The position numbers were made by a program, and so were the translations under genes. Below the pieces are notes generated by a model. That model was not told the origin of the DNA and ran no database searches. It worked only from the letters and a program-made list of their open reading frames with translations. Positions 13,201 to 28,300 of a DNA stretch of 64,000 nucleotides are shown here, one piece after another. Source of the stretch: Hippasteria phrygiana. Taxonomy: Eukaryota; Echinodermata; Asteroidea; Valvatida; Goniasteridae. The DNA is taken from assembly GCA_037893225.1 (NCBI GenBank), contig JAZGUH010000053.1, positions 434,001-498,000 on the forward strand, given 5' to 3'. The number at the start of each line of letters is the position of its first letter. Positions within the stretch are counted from its first letter, which is position 1.

Positions 13201-16200
13201 AAGATCTGCTTGTTGAACCTAACATACCACCACTTGTGTAATCCATGACAGAAATATAACAAGAAATTTTTTTGAATGCTCATCCATGAGATATCAAATG
13301 CTAAAAAGAGTACCAGCCTTCACAGGTTTCAAATTCAAAACAATTCAGTTGAATGACCAACAGGCATTGCAGTTTGAAGTGATTTTTTACTTTTGTACTT
13401 CACCAGTACCACACCTGGGTAGGCTTGGGGTAAAGGTCCCCAATAATCAATATAGTTACTTACTAGGTGCAACTTGAGTGAACTGAATTGCAGGTATAGT
13501 TGACTGTGTCTGTGTGTTCATATTAGGGATATTCTGCTGTGTGTAGAACAACAGGAGACAGTGCTGGTTGCAGACCCTCTTCATTTCACCACGCCATATG
13601 AAGCTCTCTTCAAGCTTACGTCCAGTACACTTACAGCCATCACACCTGCAACATAACATTGTAGGCCAGTCTATCATAGCTACAAAATTACACGGTTCTG
13701 ATGAAAATTGGAACTTTGTTATGACAGCATCACAAGATTATTGCCTGGCACCACAAAAAGAACAAGACGCATGTTGCATAAAAAGAACATTAACTTATTA
13801 TTTTCAGTTTCCATCATATTTGTCCATAGCTTTGCCACAGTTTCGTCCATTCCAGGCATGCCTTACTTCAAGTTCCCTTGTATGGTAAACAAATGTTGCA
13901 TTTCTTATACTCATTGTTAAATTTATTCAAAGCTAATCATTTTTTTAAACCAGTGGAATTTAATTGAATTGATAGCAAAAAAAATGTGACTCTTGCATGA
14001 ATTTGAGATGTCTTACTTGGCTCCCTTGCTCAGCCATGAATCATACTGTGCCCTGCAAGCCATGCTGCAGAATTTCTTCTTGTGATTCCCATACATGCGT
14101 TCCACTCTACTACGACACGTCTGTGCACAGTAATCACAGACTGTGCAGCGGAGCCCCAAGCGCTGTGCAAACTGCTGTTTGAACAGTAACTTGCAGCCTG
14201 TGAGCAAACAAAATAAATCTGCATGAAAGTTTCAACTAAAAGAACTTAATAAAAATTCAACATTATGAGGCCAAGTAAATCTCATAGATAACATGCCCAC
14301 TGTGCGGTGTTGATGCAATTACAATAGACAGGTAATAAAACATCTGTGTTAAAATTTCAAAATCCCAGGAATACATGTATAAAAACAAGTTTGAAAATTG
14401 AGAAAGTATGACGTTTTTGCAAAAATTGCTAATAGGGAAAACATTTCCCTGGCTGATTACATGTACGTACATGCAAAGCATGTGTTTATCATATCATGCC
14501 AAAACCAAGCTTATTTATCACATATAATAAGTTTAATGCGATTTAAATTTGAATCACATTAAATTGACTTGTTCAAATGTTTGATACATGTTGAATTTTG
14601 ATTTCTCTAGACTAAAGACACTATGGCTACATCAAATGAGTCAGACAAGCTCTTCCATATCGTTACATCAGAAAAGTCCAGCATGGACACTGGGGGTTGC
14701 CATGCACAGGATTGCCCTCAATCATATCATATGGCAACAGTGTAGTTAGTCTAAGAGAATCAAATTTGAATGTGCAAGGGTATCTAAAACTTAGTATACC
14801 TATTAGAAATAAGCACACAAAAGGTTAATTTGTGATTGTTCTTATTTAAGTTCATGCTTGCATTTTGGATAGGATGGCTCTACATTTACATACATACCTT
14901 CACTGCAAAAGCTACGTGCCTGGCCTGAGAAGTAAATGCGCTCATGAAGTATCTTCTCTAGATGGCAATAATCACATTCAACCACCACCGAGTTCACCTG
15001 GGCATAAGAAATTCAAATTACAAACACTCCAATTTCAATGTAATTATCTAAATTTAAGGGGTTCAAAATAATTTTCAACAATGACTCTTTTTAGCATTTT
15101 TACAAGGGATCTTTCCAAGTCCAGAAAATTTAATACAATAATAATAGCACACTAAATGCTACAGTACTGAATCTGCCAACTCCACAAGTATATAATTATT
15201 TGCACTGTCACTCACTGCAACAAATTTCACATTTATACTACATTTACACTTGATCCAGCGAAGAGTGATCGGATCCTGAAAGCCTACTCAAACCACAAAA
15301 GGTTGATCACAGTTTGGTATACTTTGGGGTTCTGATCCCACATTGATCCAGCCTTTATACATATAACTGCAGTATGAGGATTTCATTATCCCAATTGATG
15401 CAAGATACATGTAGAACCATTTTGAATTCATCCATGATTTTGTAATTGTATCAAAACAAAAACAAGTCTGGTGTGTTGACAAACACAGATGTCCAGCTGA
15501 AGCTGTTTAACCCCTTGCTTACGGATGACGCCAAATGGCGCAAAAAAAAACCCAGTGACACCAGGCCGGATGATGCCTGTAGCCGCTATTTGTGCAGTTT
15601 CAATCCATTGTTAGATTATTGTGTATGTTACGCTTGACTGCACAAGCACATTGTGTCCATTTCACTTGGCTGCAAAAGCCGACACAACACCCTGGCACCT
15701 CCTGTAAATAACCGTACTCAAGGGGCTAAGTTAAGTCTCATGACTGTGGTACTGGTATTGGTATGTTTTAGGCAAACAGTATACATAATTGCGACTGGGG
15801 CATTTTTGACATTTCTGTCCCAAGTGCAATAGGCTTCTTAGGAATACCAAGAGCAAAGCAAAAATCAAATTTGAAGTTGATATATAGAGTACTTCTAAAG
15901 TTATCATGCTGACAAGTTTTTTTCCGGACACACCACAAACAAAACTGTACTCGTATTCAAATTCAAAATCAAATTGTGGACCTTTAACAACAGAGGACAA
16001 TAGGGTTCACAAAGTAATCATAGTCGAAACCTGTGTACAAAACCAAAGAGGGACCTTCCCAAGAAGCGCAGGACACCATGAGGTCCAAGATTGAAGGCGT
16101 TTTCGAGTTTCTGCAAACACCACGGTCTTCCCATTGTTCTTCTGATCACTTGTCTGTAGTTTACTATTTTGCAACCCCTCTCATTGGCTTTGTACACATT

Positions 16201-16306
16201 TTCCAACAGAGGACAGCTTGCCAATCAAGGACATATTGTCCTCTCAATATTCTTTTGTCAACTTTCCTTGATATACACCATAAACATGCATGCATATGTG
16301 CGCGCG

Positions 16307-16352
<46 letters not shown>

Positions 16353-19300
16353 CGTACTTCCCTACTACGTCCGAGGACGAAGCTTTGTGTTTCCTTTTGT
16401 TCCCTTGATATAGCCAAACCCCATAGACTAAGCACGTATCCTTACGTTCGAGGACCGATTTCAACAAAAGACTCTACGTTCGAGGACTGAAAGGATTCTT
16501 TGTGTCTCCTTTCTTCTCTTGTCCTCGGAGATATATTGCGTGCACGTACACACACACAGTCACGCACTCTGTAGTGTTTTACTATACTACTGAGGATTCA
16601 AGCTGTTCTCTTCCATTGTTCCCATTGTTTTGACTTAACTTTTTCTCAACAAGTCCCATGAGGTTTGTACATGAACATGGGCTCAGGTCCACAGTTGTAT
16701 TGTAATCACTAATCCCCTATTGTCCCAAGTCCTCAGACGTGATGGATAACCTGTGCATGTAAACTTATGCCTGCAAGCATGGACCTCCTATTGTTTTCCT
16801 ATTGTTCACATAAACTTTTTATGAAGAACCTAAAGCTATTTGGCTACCTCTGGCTAGCTAAAAGATGTATGAGGGTAGTTGTGGCTGAGGAATCATATGT
16901 GAGATTACATGAATCCTGCCTATACCATCATGTTTTCTAATGTTAAAATACTGCTATACAATGGCAAACTATGAGGATACTAGAAAACAAATGTGACACA
17001 AAGTATAAATTGTTTCTATTTCTCGAATACAGGGCCTCATTTTTTATGTAATTTTAGCCAATTCCCATATTACACTGGCCGGTAAGAAGCCTTTTCACAG
17101 CATTTTCTTTTTAAAATGAAGAAAATACAATAAAATTCAATTCAAAAAATTGTGATGCAATTAGTTCTGGATACTTCCGTCTATTTGTTTAAAATGCACT
17201 ATTTAGAAAACCTTTGCAGCAAACTAAACTACGTTTTATTTACAATATATCAGAACAGTTTGAATGTACTAAATTAGGTTGATATAAAAGTGACTTGTTT
17301 GTATATGGCCACCCTAATTGATCTAATTGATTAGTAAGGGAGCATGACAAAACTCAACTCAATGACATACCCTCTTAAACTCGTCCAAGCAATTCTGTGT
17401 GCAGAAAACATTGACAACACTTTTGAAATCCAGTGGCAATGGTTTGTTGGAGAATCCTCGATGGCACTGACTACATGTTAACTGTAGTGTTTCCTGTGGT
17501 AAGGTGACAGGAGGCACATTGAACTGTGCTTGGAATGCAATCACACAGCCATAGGTACAGAAGTTTCGAATGCTGTTATCTGACATGGTCAGATGATACT
17601 GAGGGCGCTGCTGCTTGGAGCAATGGTCACATTTGTTGCCACCGCCTGATGCTGGACGTGTGCTGTTACTTTGTGAAGTCTGTTGGCAGATGACAAACAT
17701 GAAAAAGGAGAAAAAAAAGAAATTTGTATAAAACATTTTATTCTAAACAGATCCTTATCCTTAGTGCAGTAAAGCTGCACTGTGCTTCACTAGGAACTTG
17801 AGTAGGGTTCGCAAAGCAAAGAAGTCCTGTATTGTAATACATGTTGGATACGAGGGTAACGTAAAGCAAGCTAAGGCACCTAATATTAGTTATTCACTGA
17901 AACAGATGAAACACATCATCATGTTGGCTGTGAAATTTTTTTTTTAGGGTGAATGGGGTTAGTAACGTTACATTTGGAATATCAATTTTTTTAAAGTTAG
18001 TCTCTTAACCCTAACCCACCCCTGGGGCATTTTGGCTAAAACCCTGCCAGACGCATCAGATTGCATAGTTTGTCAAATTGACTTGCGTGCAGAGTGCAGC
18101 AGAGTGCAGCAAAGTGGAGCTGTCAGAAAATATGCACTGTGCTGCGTCTGGCAGGGTTAGGGTTTTAATGACTGTGATTGTGAACAGGTGAAATGATTGT
18201 TGGTGCATTGTTTGTGTTTTTCTTTTTCATGATGTTTTGGTTTACTGTTGCTCCCTAAATATTTGGTTGAACGTTGTTTGTTGCAAACTTGCAACTGATA
18301 TTGCTTTATATCGTAAGCACATGACACAAAAACAATGTGGGTACATCCCCAGCCATACCTCTCAAAATTGAAACAGTGTTTATAGCATTATCACCAGCCC
18401 ATAATATTTTTTCTGCTGTTGTGCCAGAACTTTATCTGGAAATGAGTAACGTTATTTTTTATTATACCGTAGTGTCATTGCAAAAGTGGCATACAGTATG
18501 CATCACAACATTGGTAACTAAGTTTAAGACCCTGTTCCTACATTTAACTTTTTGGACTCGCCTAAGTCATTTACTAGATGATGATGATGACAACCTCATC
18601 TTATTAGTTTTGATTTTGAGGGAATTTATGGGGTATAAATGACAGCAAATACATGTATGCAGCAACAAATGCATACATGTATACCGACAAGGAAAAATGG
18701 CGACAGTGCCCAAGCAAGACTCAATAGTTAAAAAAAAAAATCACCGTTGAAAATTCAAAATAAAAAGTTCAATACAATTAAGACAAGATTACCTGGGGTT
18801 GCAGATGTCATTTTGGTGTGAAATTTTTTTTATTAAAGTAAATAATGATCGAGGTGTCCAAAACGTCACAATCCACAGGACACTACCCTCACTGCACTTT
18901 TTTCCCTTTAAAATTGAGTTATTATGCTTCCCTTTGTTTACTCTTGGTTCCAAGACGTCCTTATCGCGAGGTGCCATACAGCACACGCACAGGTTAATGG
19001 CTGTACACCGCCCTCTACATGCACACTAAGGCCACATCTCTAAGAATGTCTTGGCCATTTCGCAGGGAACTGCGCGCGACCTGTATGCATAGTTTAACAG
19101 GCAAGTCAAAAGAATAATAGCGCTTGCGCACTGGAGAACATCATGTTTTAGTACGTACATACATATCTTAAGGTTTTTGGCGCGGAAAAACTAGACCAGT
19201 GAGTCAGCGATTATACAATGCCTGCAGTGTAGGTCACGCGATTATACGCGCTCTACGTCACGCGTGCATACAAATATACACAGTTCTGCTCGCGATTTCG

Positions 19301-22300
19301 CAAGCAGAACTTGCGAAATTGCCAAGACGTCCTTGGCGATTTGGCCTTGACCGGCCGGCCGTGCGCACTATACATCGCACCGCTAAGGACGTCTTAGAAC
19401 CAAGACTACCTTTTGTTATGGATGATGTACAGGCCCTATGATACATACGTGTAGTATAGTGAACACGGTAAATGTGTAACTATTTCATTATTTTAAAACA
19501 TGGTGTCCTATATTTGCAAACTTCAATTTCAAAGCTTTTATCGTTTCCTTTTTTTGCATAGGTACAAAGAGTACATATGGCTTGGCAAGGAACCACAGTC
19601 AACTGGCACGCAGCAGGGGATTGTCAGTTTTCTAAGTCACAAAAACCCAAAAGGAGCCAAAATACCCTTTCAAATGGCAAAATAAAAACCACCCCATTTT
19701 ACTGACTCGACTTGACTTGAATAAATTTGACTTGCTGACATCAACACTTTTGTTAACCCTTTCAGCCCCAATGGCGACTATAGTCGCCCGTGCACTATAC
19801 CCCCCTTCAGCCCCAATGGCAATTAAAGTCGACCATTAAGTGCTTAGTGTGTAAACAATGTGGGCACCACAGGCTGCATGCCAATAAACAATGCGGGGCT
19901 GAAAGGGTTAAAGACCTAATAGAACGCTTTGAAAAAAATTGAAATTATTGTCTCAGTCTGCAGATGTCAATATAGAGAGCAATACACAAAAAAATATGTT
20001 GTATTTTCCTTTTTAATTGAAAGCGTACGTCACGTCCAAATTTGCATGTCATGCGTTATGCATTTATTGCGCGTGACGTCATGGTGTGTAGTCTGATCGT
20101 TGCACTTGGTACAAGTTCATACATGAGTACGCGGTATTTACACAGAATACATGTTGAATTAACTTCGTATCCCATCATGTAAGCCTACTATTTCAATTCC
20201 AAATCTGAGTTTAGTATGGATGACTACACGCGATGACATCAAGGCTAACAGAGCGCCGCCGACGGCAGCAGGGGGAGAACTTGGAGTAAGCGCGAAATTT
20301 GAATATTTAATTAGCATCTTTCTCTCGTCCGGTAATTAATAATGATGGATAGAAAATGACAATATTTAGCACGAATTTGGTTTCTTGTAATTCATAATCC
20401 AGATACTAATCTCTTTTAGAGAATTAAACTTTGGTTATAAATAGTAGGTCTTTAAAAAATCAAAAACTTTTGGACCTATGCGCATACCAGTTGAAAAAAA
20501 TGCCAAGCCCACAGTGCATAGCGAGCTGGGTGTCCAGTTTGTATGCAGGGCTGCAGCACTGGACGACTGCATGGAGAATCGTCAAGACCAGCCATTCATG
20601 GTTAATTTTGTACAGTGCATACGTGCCAGCCAAAAATCAATTGTCATTGGAATTTGAATTTACTATGTGCAACAATTGACTTAAGACTTGGGACTTGAGA
20701 CTTGAAAAAAATTGACTCGGGACTTGACTTGGCTTGGAAAAATTTACTTGGGACTTGACTTGACTTGGAAAAAAATTTACTTGGGACTTGACTTGACTTG
20801 TGACTTGACTTGACATGAGAAAAAATGATTTGGTTACAACACTGCTGGCAAATGGATATTTCCGAAGCTATGACTGTCGAAAGTGGAAACTAATTACAGG
20901 CATATTTTGACATGTAAAATGCAAGATGTCGGCCAGGTGTGACGTTGCAGGCTTCAGTAATATACCCAAAGAAGTTGTACATAACCCAAAGTTGAGGGAT
21001 TGAGGAAAATTTGGGCCTAGAAAAGTCCAACTGAACAAAGTAAACTGGGTCTGGCCATCGCCATGCATGTACATGTAGTCCGAACTGGCCTACAAGGCTA
21101 CAATGCATACACTTCTGGCAAGTGGATATTTCCGATTTTCCAAAGCTGTGAGCATCGAAAGTGGAAACAAATTTCAGGCATATTTTGACACGTACATGTA
21201 ACATGCAAAATGTGGGCCAGGTATGTCATTGCAGGCTTCAGTAATATACCCAAAGAAGTTGTACATTCCCCAAAGACGAGGGATTGTGGAGAATTTAGGC
21301 CTCAAAAGTCCAGCTGAACAGAGCAAACTCTCTGAGCAAACTGTCGGGCCGCGTCGCCATGCTTGTACACGTGTACGTAGTCCAAACTGGCCTCTACAAT
21401 GCATACATTCTGGCATGTGGATTTCCGATCATTTCACTGCTGGCGATTTCTACTCCCAGTTTGGGATTTCGATAATCCTAAAGAAAAAAAAATATGTCAA
21501 GATTTTTCTTTGCTGCTGCCTGGGAACCTTGATTGGGAAATTTGATTGGGAACTTCTCCATCGATCGATCGATACGCGTTGTGCATGCCAGGAATTGTGC
21601 TGTCCTCAATGTCTGTTATTGCTGCCGTCCTCTCTGGACTTCTGGTTCATACATGTAGGGAACAATTATACCAACTTCATCCCCATATGTTCATTTTTTT
21701 CCGAGTCAGATAGGGACAAATTTTCTTCTGAAAATTTTGCCATGTTTCTCGGTTTGGTCGTACACGCGCTGTACACATCGTGCATGCATGGCTGGCCAGC
21801 CTTCTACTACTTCTAGTGCTGACGTCACCGACATCCGGGCTACTGGTGTAAGTGGGATTTTTTAGGGGCGGGGCAACCGGCTCGAAATTTTGCACTTAAA
21901 ATTGTTTGTATTACAATAAAAATGCAAAAGTTCAACTAGACATAATGCGTCTCTTGCAAACATACGCAAGGCTTTTCCATTTTTCTGTTATATTCAGCAC
22001 TAAACTCCATCACTTCTATGTCTTTTGCTACTCCAAACTTGAGCTTTAAGCGTGACGCCATCGTGACTTCTTTCTTGGTCATGTACATGTGTAATTGCCA
22101 TTATAGGATATATATTTGACAAGTTTGTTTAAGACCTGAGGCTGTTAAATGGCGCAAGTCCCGGTTACAAATTGCATTAAAAATTCAAAACCTAACAAGA
22201 AATGTTCCTGTCCCGACGACGGGCACAGGCGGTTCCGCGTTTTCAGTTGTTCATGCGTGACTTAACATTGCTTGTGAGAAAAATAACGTTCAAGATTAGT

Positions 22301-25300
22301 ACACAAAACATTGGGAATACTTCACTCAAAGTAGGTTGAAGGTTGTTGTAATGTGAAATATACGGATGTAGCCGCAACCGAAGATACGATCGGCACGCAC
22401 CACCCACACCCAATTTCGATTCGAGTTACATACCGCCCTCTATTGACGGAAGATGTATGTTGCTACTTTTGCAAATTTAGGTTGATTTCATGTGACACTT
22501 CGCCACACACATCGCCACACACATCAACTAGTTATGCTTTTTTAACATTGTTCAACCTGCCGCTAGAGGGCGCTCTAACATTTGACAACGTCACCAGTAA
22601 TTTTGTTGTCAAGTACAACCTAGCCGGAGACTAACATTGTTGAAAGCAAGTTCACATCTTTTAGCAATTTCAAATTAGAAGGCACTTCCGGTTTCAACCA
22701 GAAGGGTCACATGATTTTGCACGTAATATAAAAAATGAAGACCCTAGATTATTCTATCAATTCCCACAAAATCAGATCTCACGGTCGATTTTAAATGGAT
22801 TTCTAAAAATTAAATATAGAAATCTTTGATTGCTTGTAATCTGATACTTGATGACGTCATCGTGACGTCATTATCAGAAAGCTCGAGAGCTACATGTATG
22901 TCAACTGTGCTGTCTGAAGCACAGCACAGTTGACATACATGTCAACTGTGCTGTGCTGTCTGAAGCAAAAATCTGAATTATATCTCTCGCGGTTGATTTT
23001 TCAGCAAAGTTTTAAAGGTCTTTTTATTGCAACTTCCGGTCTGGTGACGTCATCAATCTTTCTCCCCCTCAACTTGTTCTTAGCATGAAGCCGATTACAT
23101 ACATCAATTATAAAGTGATTTCAGCAAACTTCGCCACACACATCCAACTGATTATTCAATATAAACATTTTTCAACCTGCTGCTATAGAGGGCGCTCGAA
23201 CATTTTATGACGTCACAGGTAATTTTTTTGTGAAGTACAACCTAGGCGGACACTAACATCGTTGAAAGCATGTTCACATCTTTTTCCACTTTCAAATTAT
23301 AGGACACTTCCGGTTTGGACCGGAAGGAGGGGTCACGTGATTTGACGCACACGAGATAAAATGAAGATCCTGGTTTATACTATCAATTGACATTAAAACC
23401 GAGATCAGGGGTCTCACGGCTGATTTTATATAGCATTTTAAAGATTAAAAATATTTATCTTAAATCGCTTGTAATATGACACCCGATGACGTCATCATGA
23501 CGTCACTCTTCGAGACACGACTTTGCATTAGGGTCTATGTCTGTGCTAACTTTGACTAAGATCCGAGGTTGTTTGATGACCAAAGTGACATCCAGAAAAT
23601 CTATGCACAAAGTCTATAGGTTTTTTAAAACTAAAATAAGAAGTAGAAGAAAAAAATCCGAACAAAAACAAAGCCTTTTCCTAATAAAATTTCGGAAAAG
23701 CCAATTAAATATTTTTTGATTACAACTCTAAATGATGTATTCTTCCATTTCTGTGAGTTTTGTTTTCTATTTCGGTGACCCTTTAACATCAACATCACAT
23801 AAATGTTTGCATGTTGCAACTTTAGCTCAAGTTTGATTGCAATTCAGTCGATTCACAACTCGGTGTGCCGCCAGCGGCAACTGGAGAGAGGCCAGATTAG
23901 GCAGTGCATCATGGGAAAAGTCGACATCGCAAAACCGGAAGTGGGTATCGCCAATGCATCGACCTTACTTCTTACACCCCTTCTCCGCTAAATCTATCAA
24001 CTCCTCTCTCTTCTTTTTCTCGCACAAGGTATTCCCTGATTAGTCAGAACTTACTTTAACTCATCCACTCGCATTTGCGCAAAATCCATAATGCTGTACT
24101 GTCCACCATCTAATACAACGCGATAGACACGATGTCGACTCCGAAAGTGGGCGCCGCACTGGCGGCGCACTGAGTTGTGAATCGAACGAATTGGACTTCA
24201 ACTTTTCAAATGAGACTAATTTAACACTTTAAGCCTATTTTATAACTTGACCTCAAATGACCTTTGACCTCAGTAAGTGACCTTTGACATCACCATCATA
24301 TGATGGTTAACTCTGCGGTGTGCCATGGTGCTGTTTTGTTAAGTAGGTCACCGTGGTGTAACAGTGCGTGTATATTGTCATGGCACACCGTAGGGTTAAC
24401 ATAATGCGCCTATTACCCAAGTTTGATTGCAATTGGACTTAAACTTTTCATATGAGACCCAATTTGCCACATACCGACATACTTATGACCTCTAATGACC
24501 CCTACATGACCTTTGACCTCAGCATTTCGAAAAAGAATTGCGTCTTCCCACCCAAGGGTCACTGCATATAAGTTTCATCAAAATCCACAAAAGGATGTAG
24601 AATGTTATAAACTTTCACCAAAAAACTTGACCTAAAACTTTAACATACATTGTACATACGGGATACAGGGATAAAAATACAGAATTTAGGACTGGTAAGT
24701 GCTCCCTAAAACATTCGTTTAGGTGACACAAAAACTTTCGTTTAGGCGAAACAAAAACATTTGTTTAGGCGACAACAAGAAACGTTGACAGTGAAAGGAC
24801 GACTATGATTCTTGACAGGGCAGTGACCATCAGATTGAGCATAACCACTGCATAGGCTACCTGTAATGAAGTTGTAGGTCATGTCTTGGGATGAAAACGA
24901 ATGTGAAGAGGTGGGAAGATGTGGGATAAAGATAAGACTAAAAATGTTTCCTTTTTAGGAGTGTGGGGACTGGAAAGGGAAATAAAATGTCTCAACAAGT
25001 TCCTCTTCTATTTGAAATGGTTCACATAAATGTGAAGCCGCCTTTACATGTATAGAAGATTCATCATTCCTGTATAACTTTTGAAGTGACAGTCCTTTAA
25101 TAATTAAGAACAATCCCATATCTTGGGTTTTGATCTAGTCTCTCTTTTCAATCTTATATTTCACACTTTAATCTCATATTTCACATCAAACTTTTGATTA
25201 AAGCCCTGTCCGCACTGGACTTTTTTTGTAAAACTTACTGAGACGATGGGTACTTTTCCCATTTAAAGTCCAGTGCGGACAGCCTAGGACGATTTCCTCT

Positions 25301-28300
25301 CAGTTACTTTTCCTGAGTCCAGCGGTTACTTCTACCTGGCAACTGCTGCCCAGGAAAACTGACCAGGTAACTTTTCCAGAGACAATAAGTCCAGTGCGGA
25401 CAGTGCGAGTCAGTAAAAGCGGCTCAGAAAAGCGTACATCCGGCCCGAGCGCAAGGTCATGCTTCACAGGTAAACCACGTATGCGCTTTGCATTGTTTTA
25501 CCACGGTGCGGTGCATATGTGGCAAAATTAAAAATTCCAGTGCGTTGTTCCTCTTTTGGTCGCAATCATGGCAGATATTATTATTGATAAAGTCAGAAGT
25601 TTGATTAGTGCTAAAGACGTAGGCCTGCGTGTACACATCGGGTCAATCATTTGGGTCAATCGCGTCAATGTAGAAAGGTCACGCAAAGCGCACTCATGAC
25701 GGTCTCGGTAAAATTTTCCCGTGTCGAAAGTCCAAGTGCAGACAGTGGTCACATTTGACCATTTTTCATTTTACCATCGTCTCGGTAAAACCTTCCAAAA
25801 AAAAGTCCAGTGCGAAAACAGCTTAAGTTGGGACTCCAATTGAAACAACAGACCTGCACAAAACGTCCCAACTAAATTATGACATTCAATGTTTTTTGGA
25901 AAAAATGACTCTGATCATTGAATCAATAAACCTTTTTGCAGTTCTAACGTGCGTGCGCACATCATGATTCACAATTAAATAAAATCATAGTGGGCTGCCA
26001 ATGAAATCAAAGAAGTAAATGCAAAACATTTGTTTATTTTACGGCATTGTGATTCAAGATATTTGTATGCTCCAACTTTTGTGCAAAGAAAAGTTTCTAT
26101 TTTCTTTTTGATTAGATGAAACATTGCAGAATGTGGATTTGGTTACCACGTCTCTCATAGACTTGCATGCAATTATCTGCTTTGTTTATCTCCGAAACCA
26201 AATCGTTGGATCTGATGTGCGTATGCGCAGTTGTATAAATTGCGAAAAGGCTTATTGTACCACCAGCTCGATGGTCTAGTGGATATATATTCAAGCCCTG
26301 CATACATAGAGCTATATCAAATTACTATTCTTGCTGCTTTCTACAAGACAAACATAATGACTAATTCTTACCTGCTGTACCTGCTGTACCTGCTGTGGCT
26401 TCTGCTGTTTCGGTAATGAAGGTTGGGTCTTTCCAACAGGTGGTATCAATGTCTTAGTAGTTGATACAACCTTCTGAGCAATAGATGTAAAAGGTATGGT
26501 ATCTCTTTTGTCCAGACATGTCGTTGAACAGAAGAATCGCACAAGCTCTGTACCATTCCACTCCTCTATCATGCTCTGTGCCCAATTAGGCTTCTGAAAC
26601 ATGCAATGACAAAACCCACATGTTACTTAAAATAAGGGCAGCCATCAGGTTAATAAAAATAATTTTAAAAACAATGTTATTTGGTAATAATTTGAAATAA
26701 CTTTTCTTAAGTGGGACCATGTTGTTAAAACATTTTGAACGGTTCTAGGTACCTAACGATTTTGAAATCTGAAAATGCAATGAAAATGAAGGTGCAATGT
26801 CCAGTTACCTTGCAGGCAGCACAAGCTATTGTGCTCATGGAGCGTTTGAGTTTCATCTTGAAGCATCTCATACTACAGAAGCGATGTACTTTGCCTTCTA
26901 TCTCAATACTTCTCATCATCTTCTGATTAGTGCAGAGAGCACTGCATTGGCTACACAGTGAGAATGCTAACTGGTTCTTCTCTTTGAACTGCGTAAAGCA
27001 GTCTGTTGAGCACAGTCCATTCAGCTTGCCTTGCAGACTGATCACATGCTTGGCCTGCACACAAAAACAGAAAGCCCAGGATCAAGTTTTTAAGAATACG
27101 CTCAATAACATTACATTTCAATTACAGCTGAGAACAAACTTTTCGAAATCAGTCTTACATGGGATATTTTGCTTATGAATTAGCTTGATAACAGCATTGA
27201 GGGAAGCTACATGTGGATTTGACTGCAGCAATTTTGCAAGCTTGAAGCATGATCTGTACTCCACGCAAAAGAGGAGCCTGCACCAGCAAAACAAGCAAAT
27301 ATCATGAATTTAGATTAAATTAGATTACATTTACATTTATTTCAATGTTGCCACTGAAATGGACAATCATCTAATAAATGAATATTTCAATATGGAATTG
27401 GGTATTCCATAAATTAAGGGTGCCAACTTGTGACATTTTGACCCAAAATGGAAACATTGATTGACAGGGGATTCAATAATAATTTTCAGTATAGCTTAAA
27501 GATATTGACATTCCTCATTAATTGTCGCCAAAATCAGACATTATTTACTCCAGAAATGCCAAAATATCATATCAAAACCCATTCACGGTTTCACGTGTAA
27601 AGGGGACACCAAATTAGTTTTCTGCTATTTTTGTGATAATTCATGCTCAATGTGGTGTGTTTATATTAAAATGTATTTTTTGTCTTACCCAGGATAACAC
27701 ATCAAAGTTTATTATGCAAATTGATTAGACTAAAAATAACAATTCGGTGCATGATTGCGTATTGGGGACACCATTTGGTGTCCTACATTTATTTACACGT
27801 GAAACCTAGTAATTAAGCCCAAAATGTTACATTTCCAAGCATGCAATCTTTGTTATGATTTCACACTTATCAAGTGGGACATGTAATTAATGAGAATAGA
27901 TTTGGATTTTCCAGTGAAGCCAATTATCCTTTTATTTCTCAGAAACATTACACAAATTTCCCATGTATAAGGGACACCCAAAAAGTGGGTCTTGTTTTTA
28001 CGTGAAACATTTGGGCTAACGCACTGTGAATCTCGCTCAACTTGTTATTAAATCATTTAAATATACATGTATCTGTATGACAAATTGAATGGCACTACAT
28101 GTATGTGCACATGGTAGTATTTGAGAACCAAACAATGCATTTCAACCGCAGTTTTTAAAATGTCGCAGCTTTGGTGTCCTTTTTGGCTGTTTCTGAAGTT
28201 TTCCGAAACAGCCCTTGTTTTTGTTTTTTCGTTTCAGACTATTGCCCATAGCATTTGTACACATTTTCTTTCTAACCAGCACTTTGTCTACTTTTATGCA

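Larger units (their letters stand above)
15000..17370. other. ZMYM intron J-K
   Basis: Apart from the TTAA element at 15507 and the microsatellite at 16305, I see ordinary AT-rich intron with short TACGTTCGAGGAC-type repeats (16370, 16443, 16477) and no exon. Confidence 0.5.

Noticed and set aside
21223..21816. 197-codon open frame on the plus strand
   Set aside because: It runs through the tandem duplication, has no recognisable domain, and its first third mirrors repeat sequence.
27181..27291. Possible extra ZMYM exon reading LLFCVEYRSCFKLAKLLQ
   Set aside because: It has an acceptor-like border, but its phase does not fit exon G (phase 0), and exons G and H already join to complete a finger.
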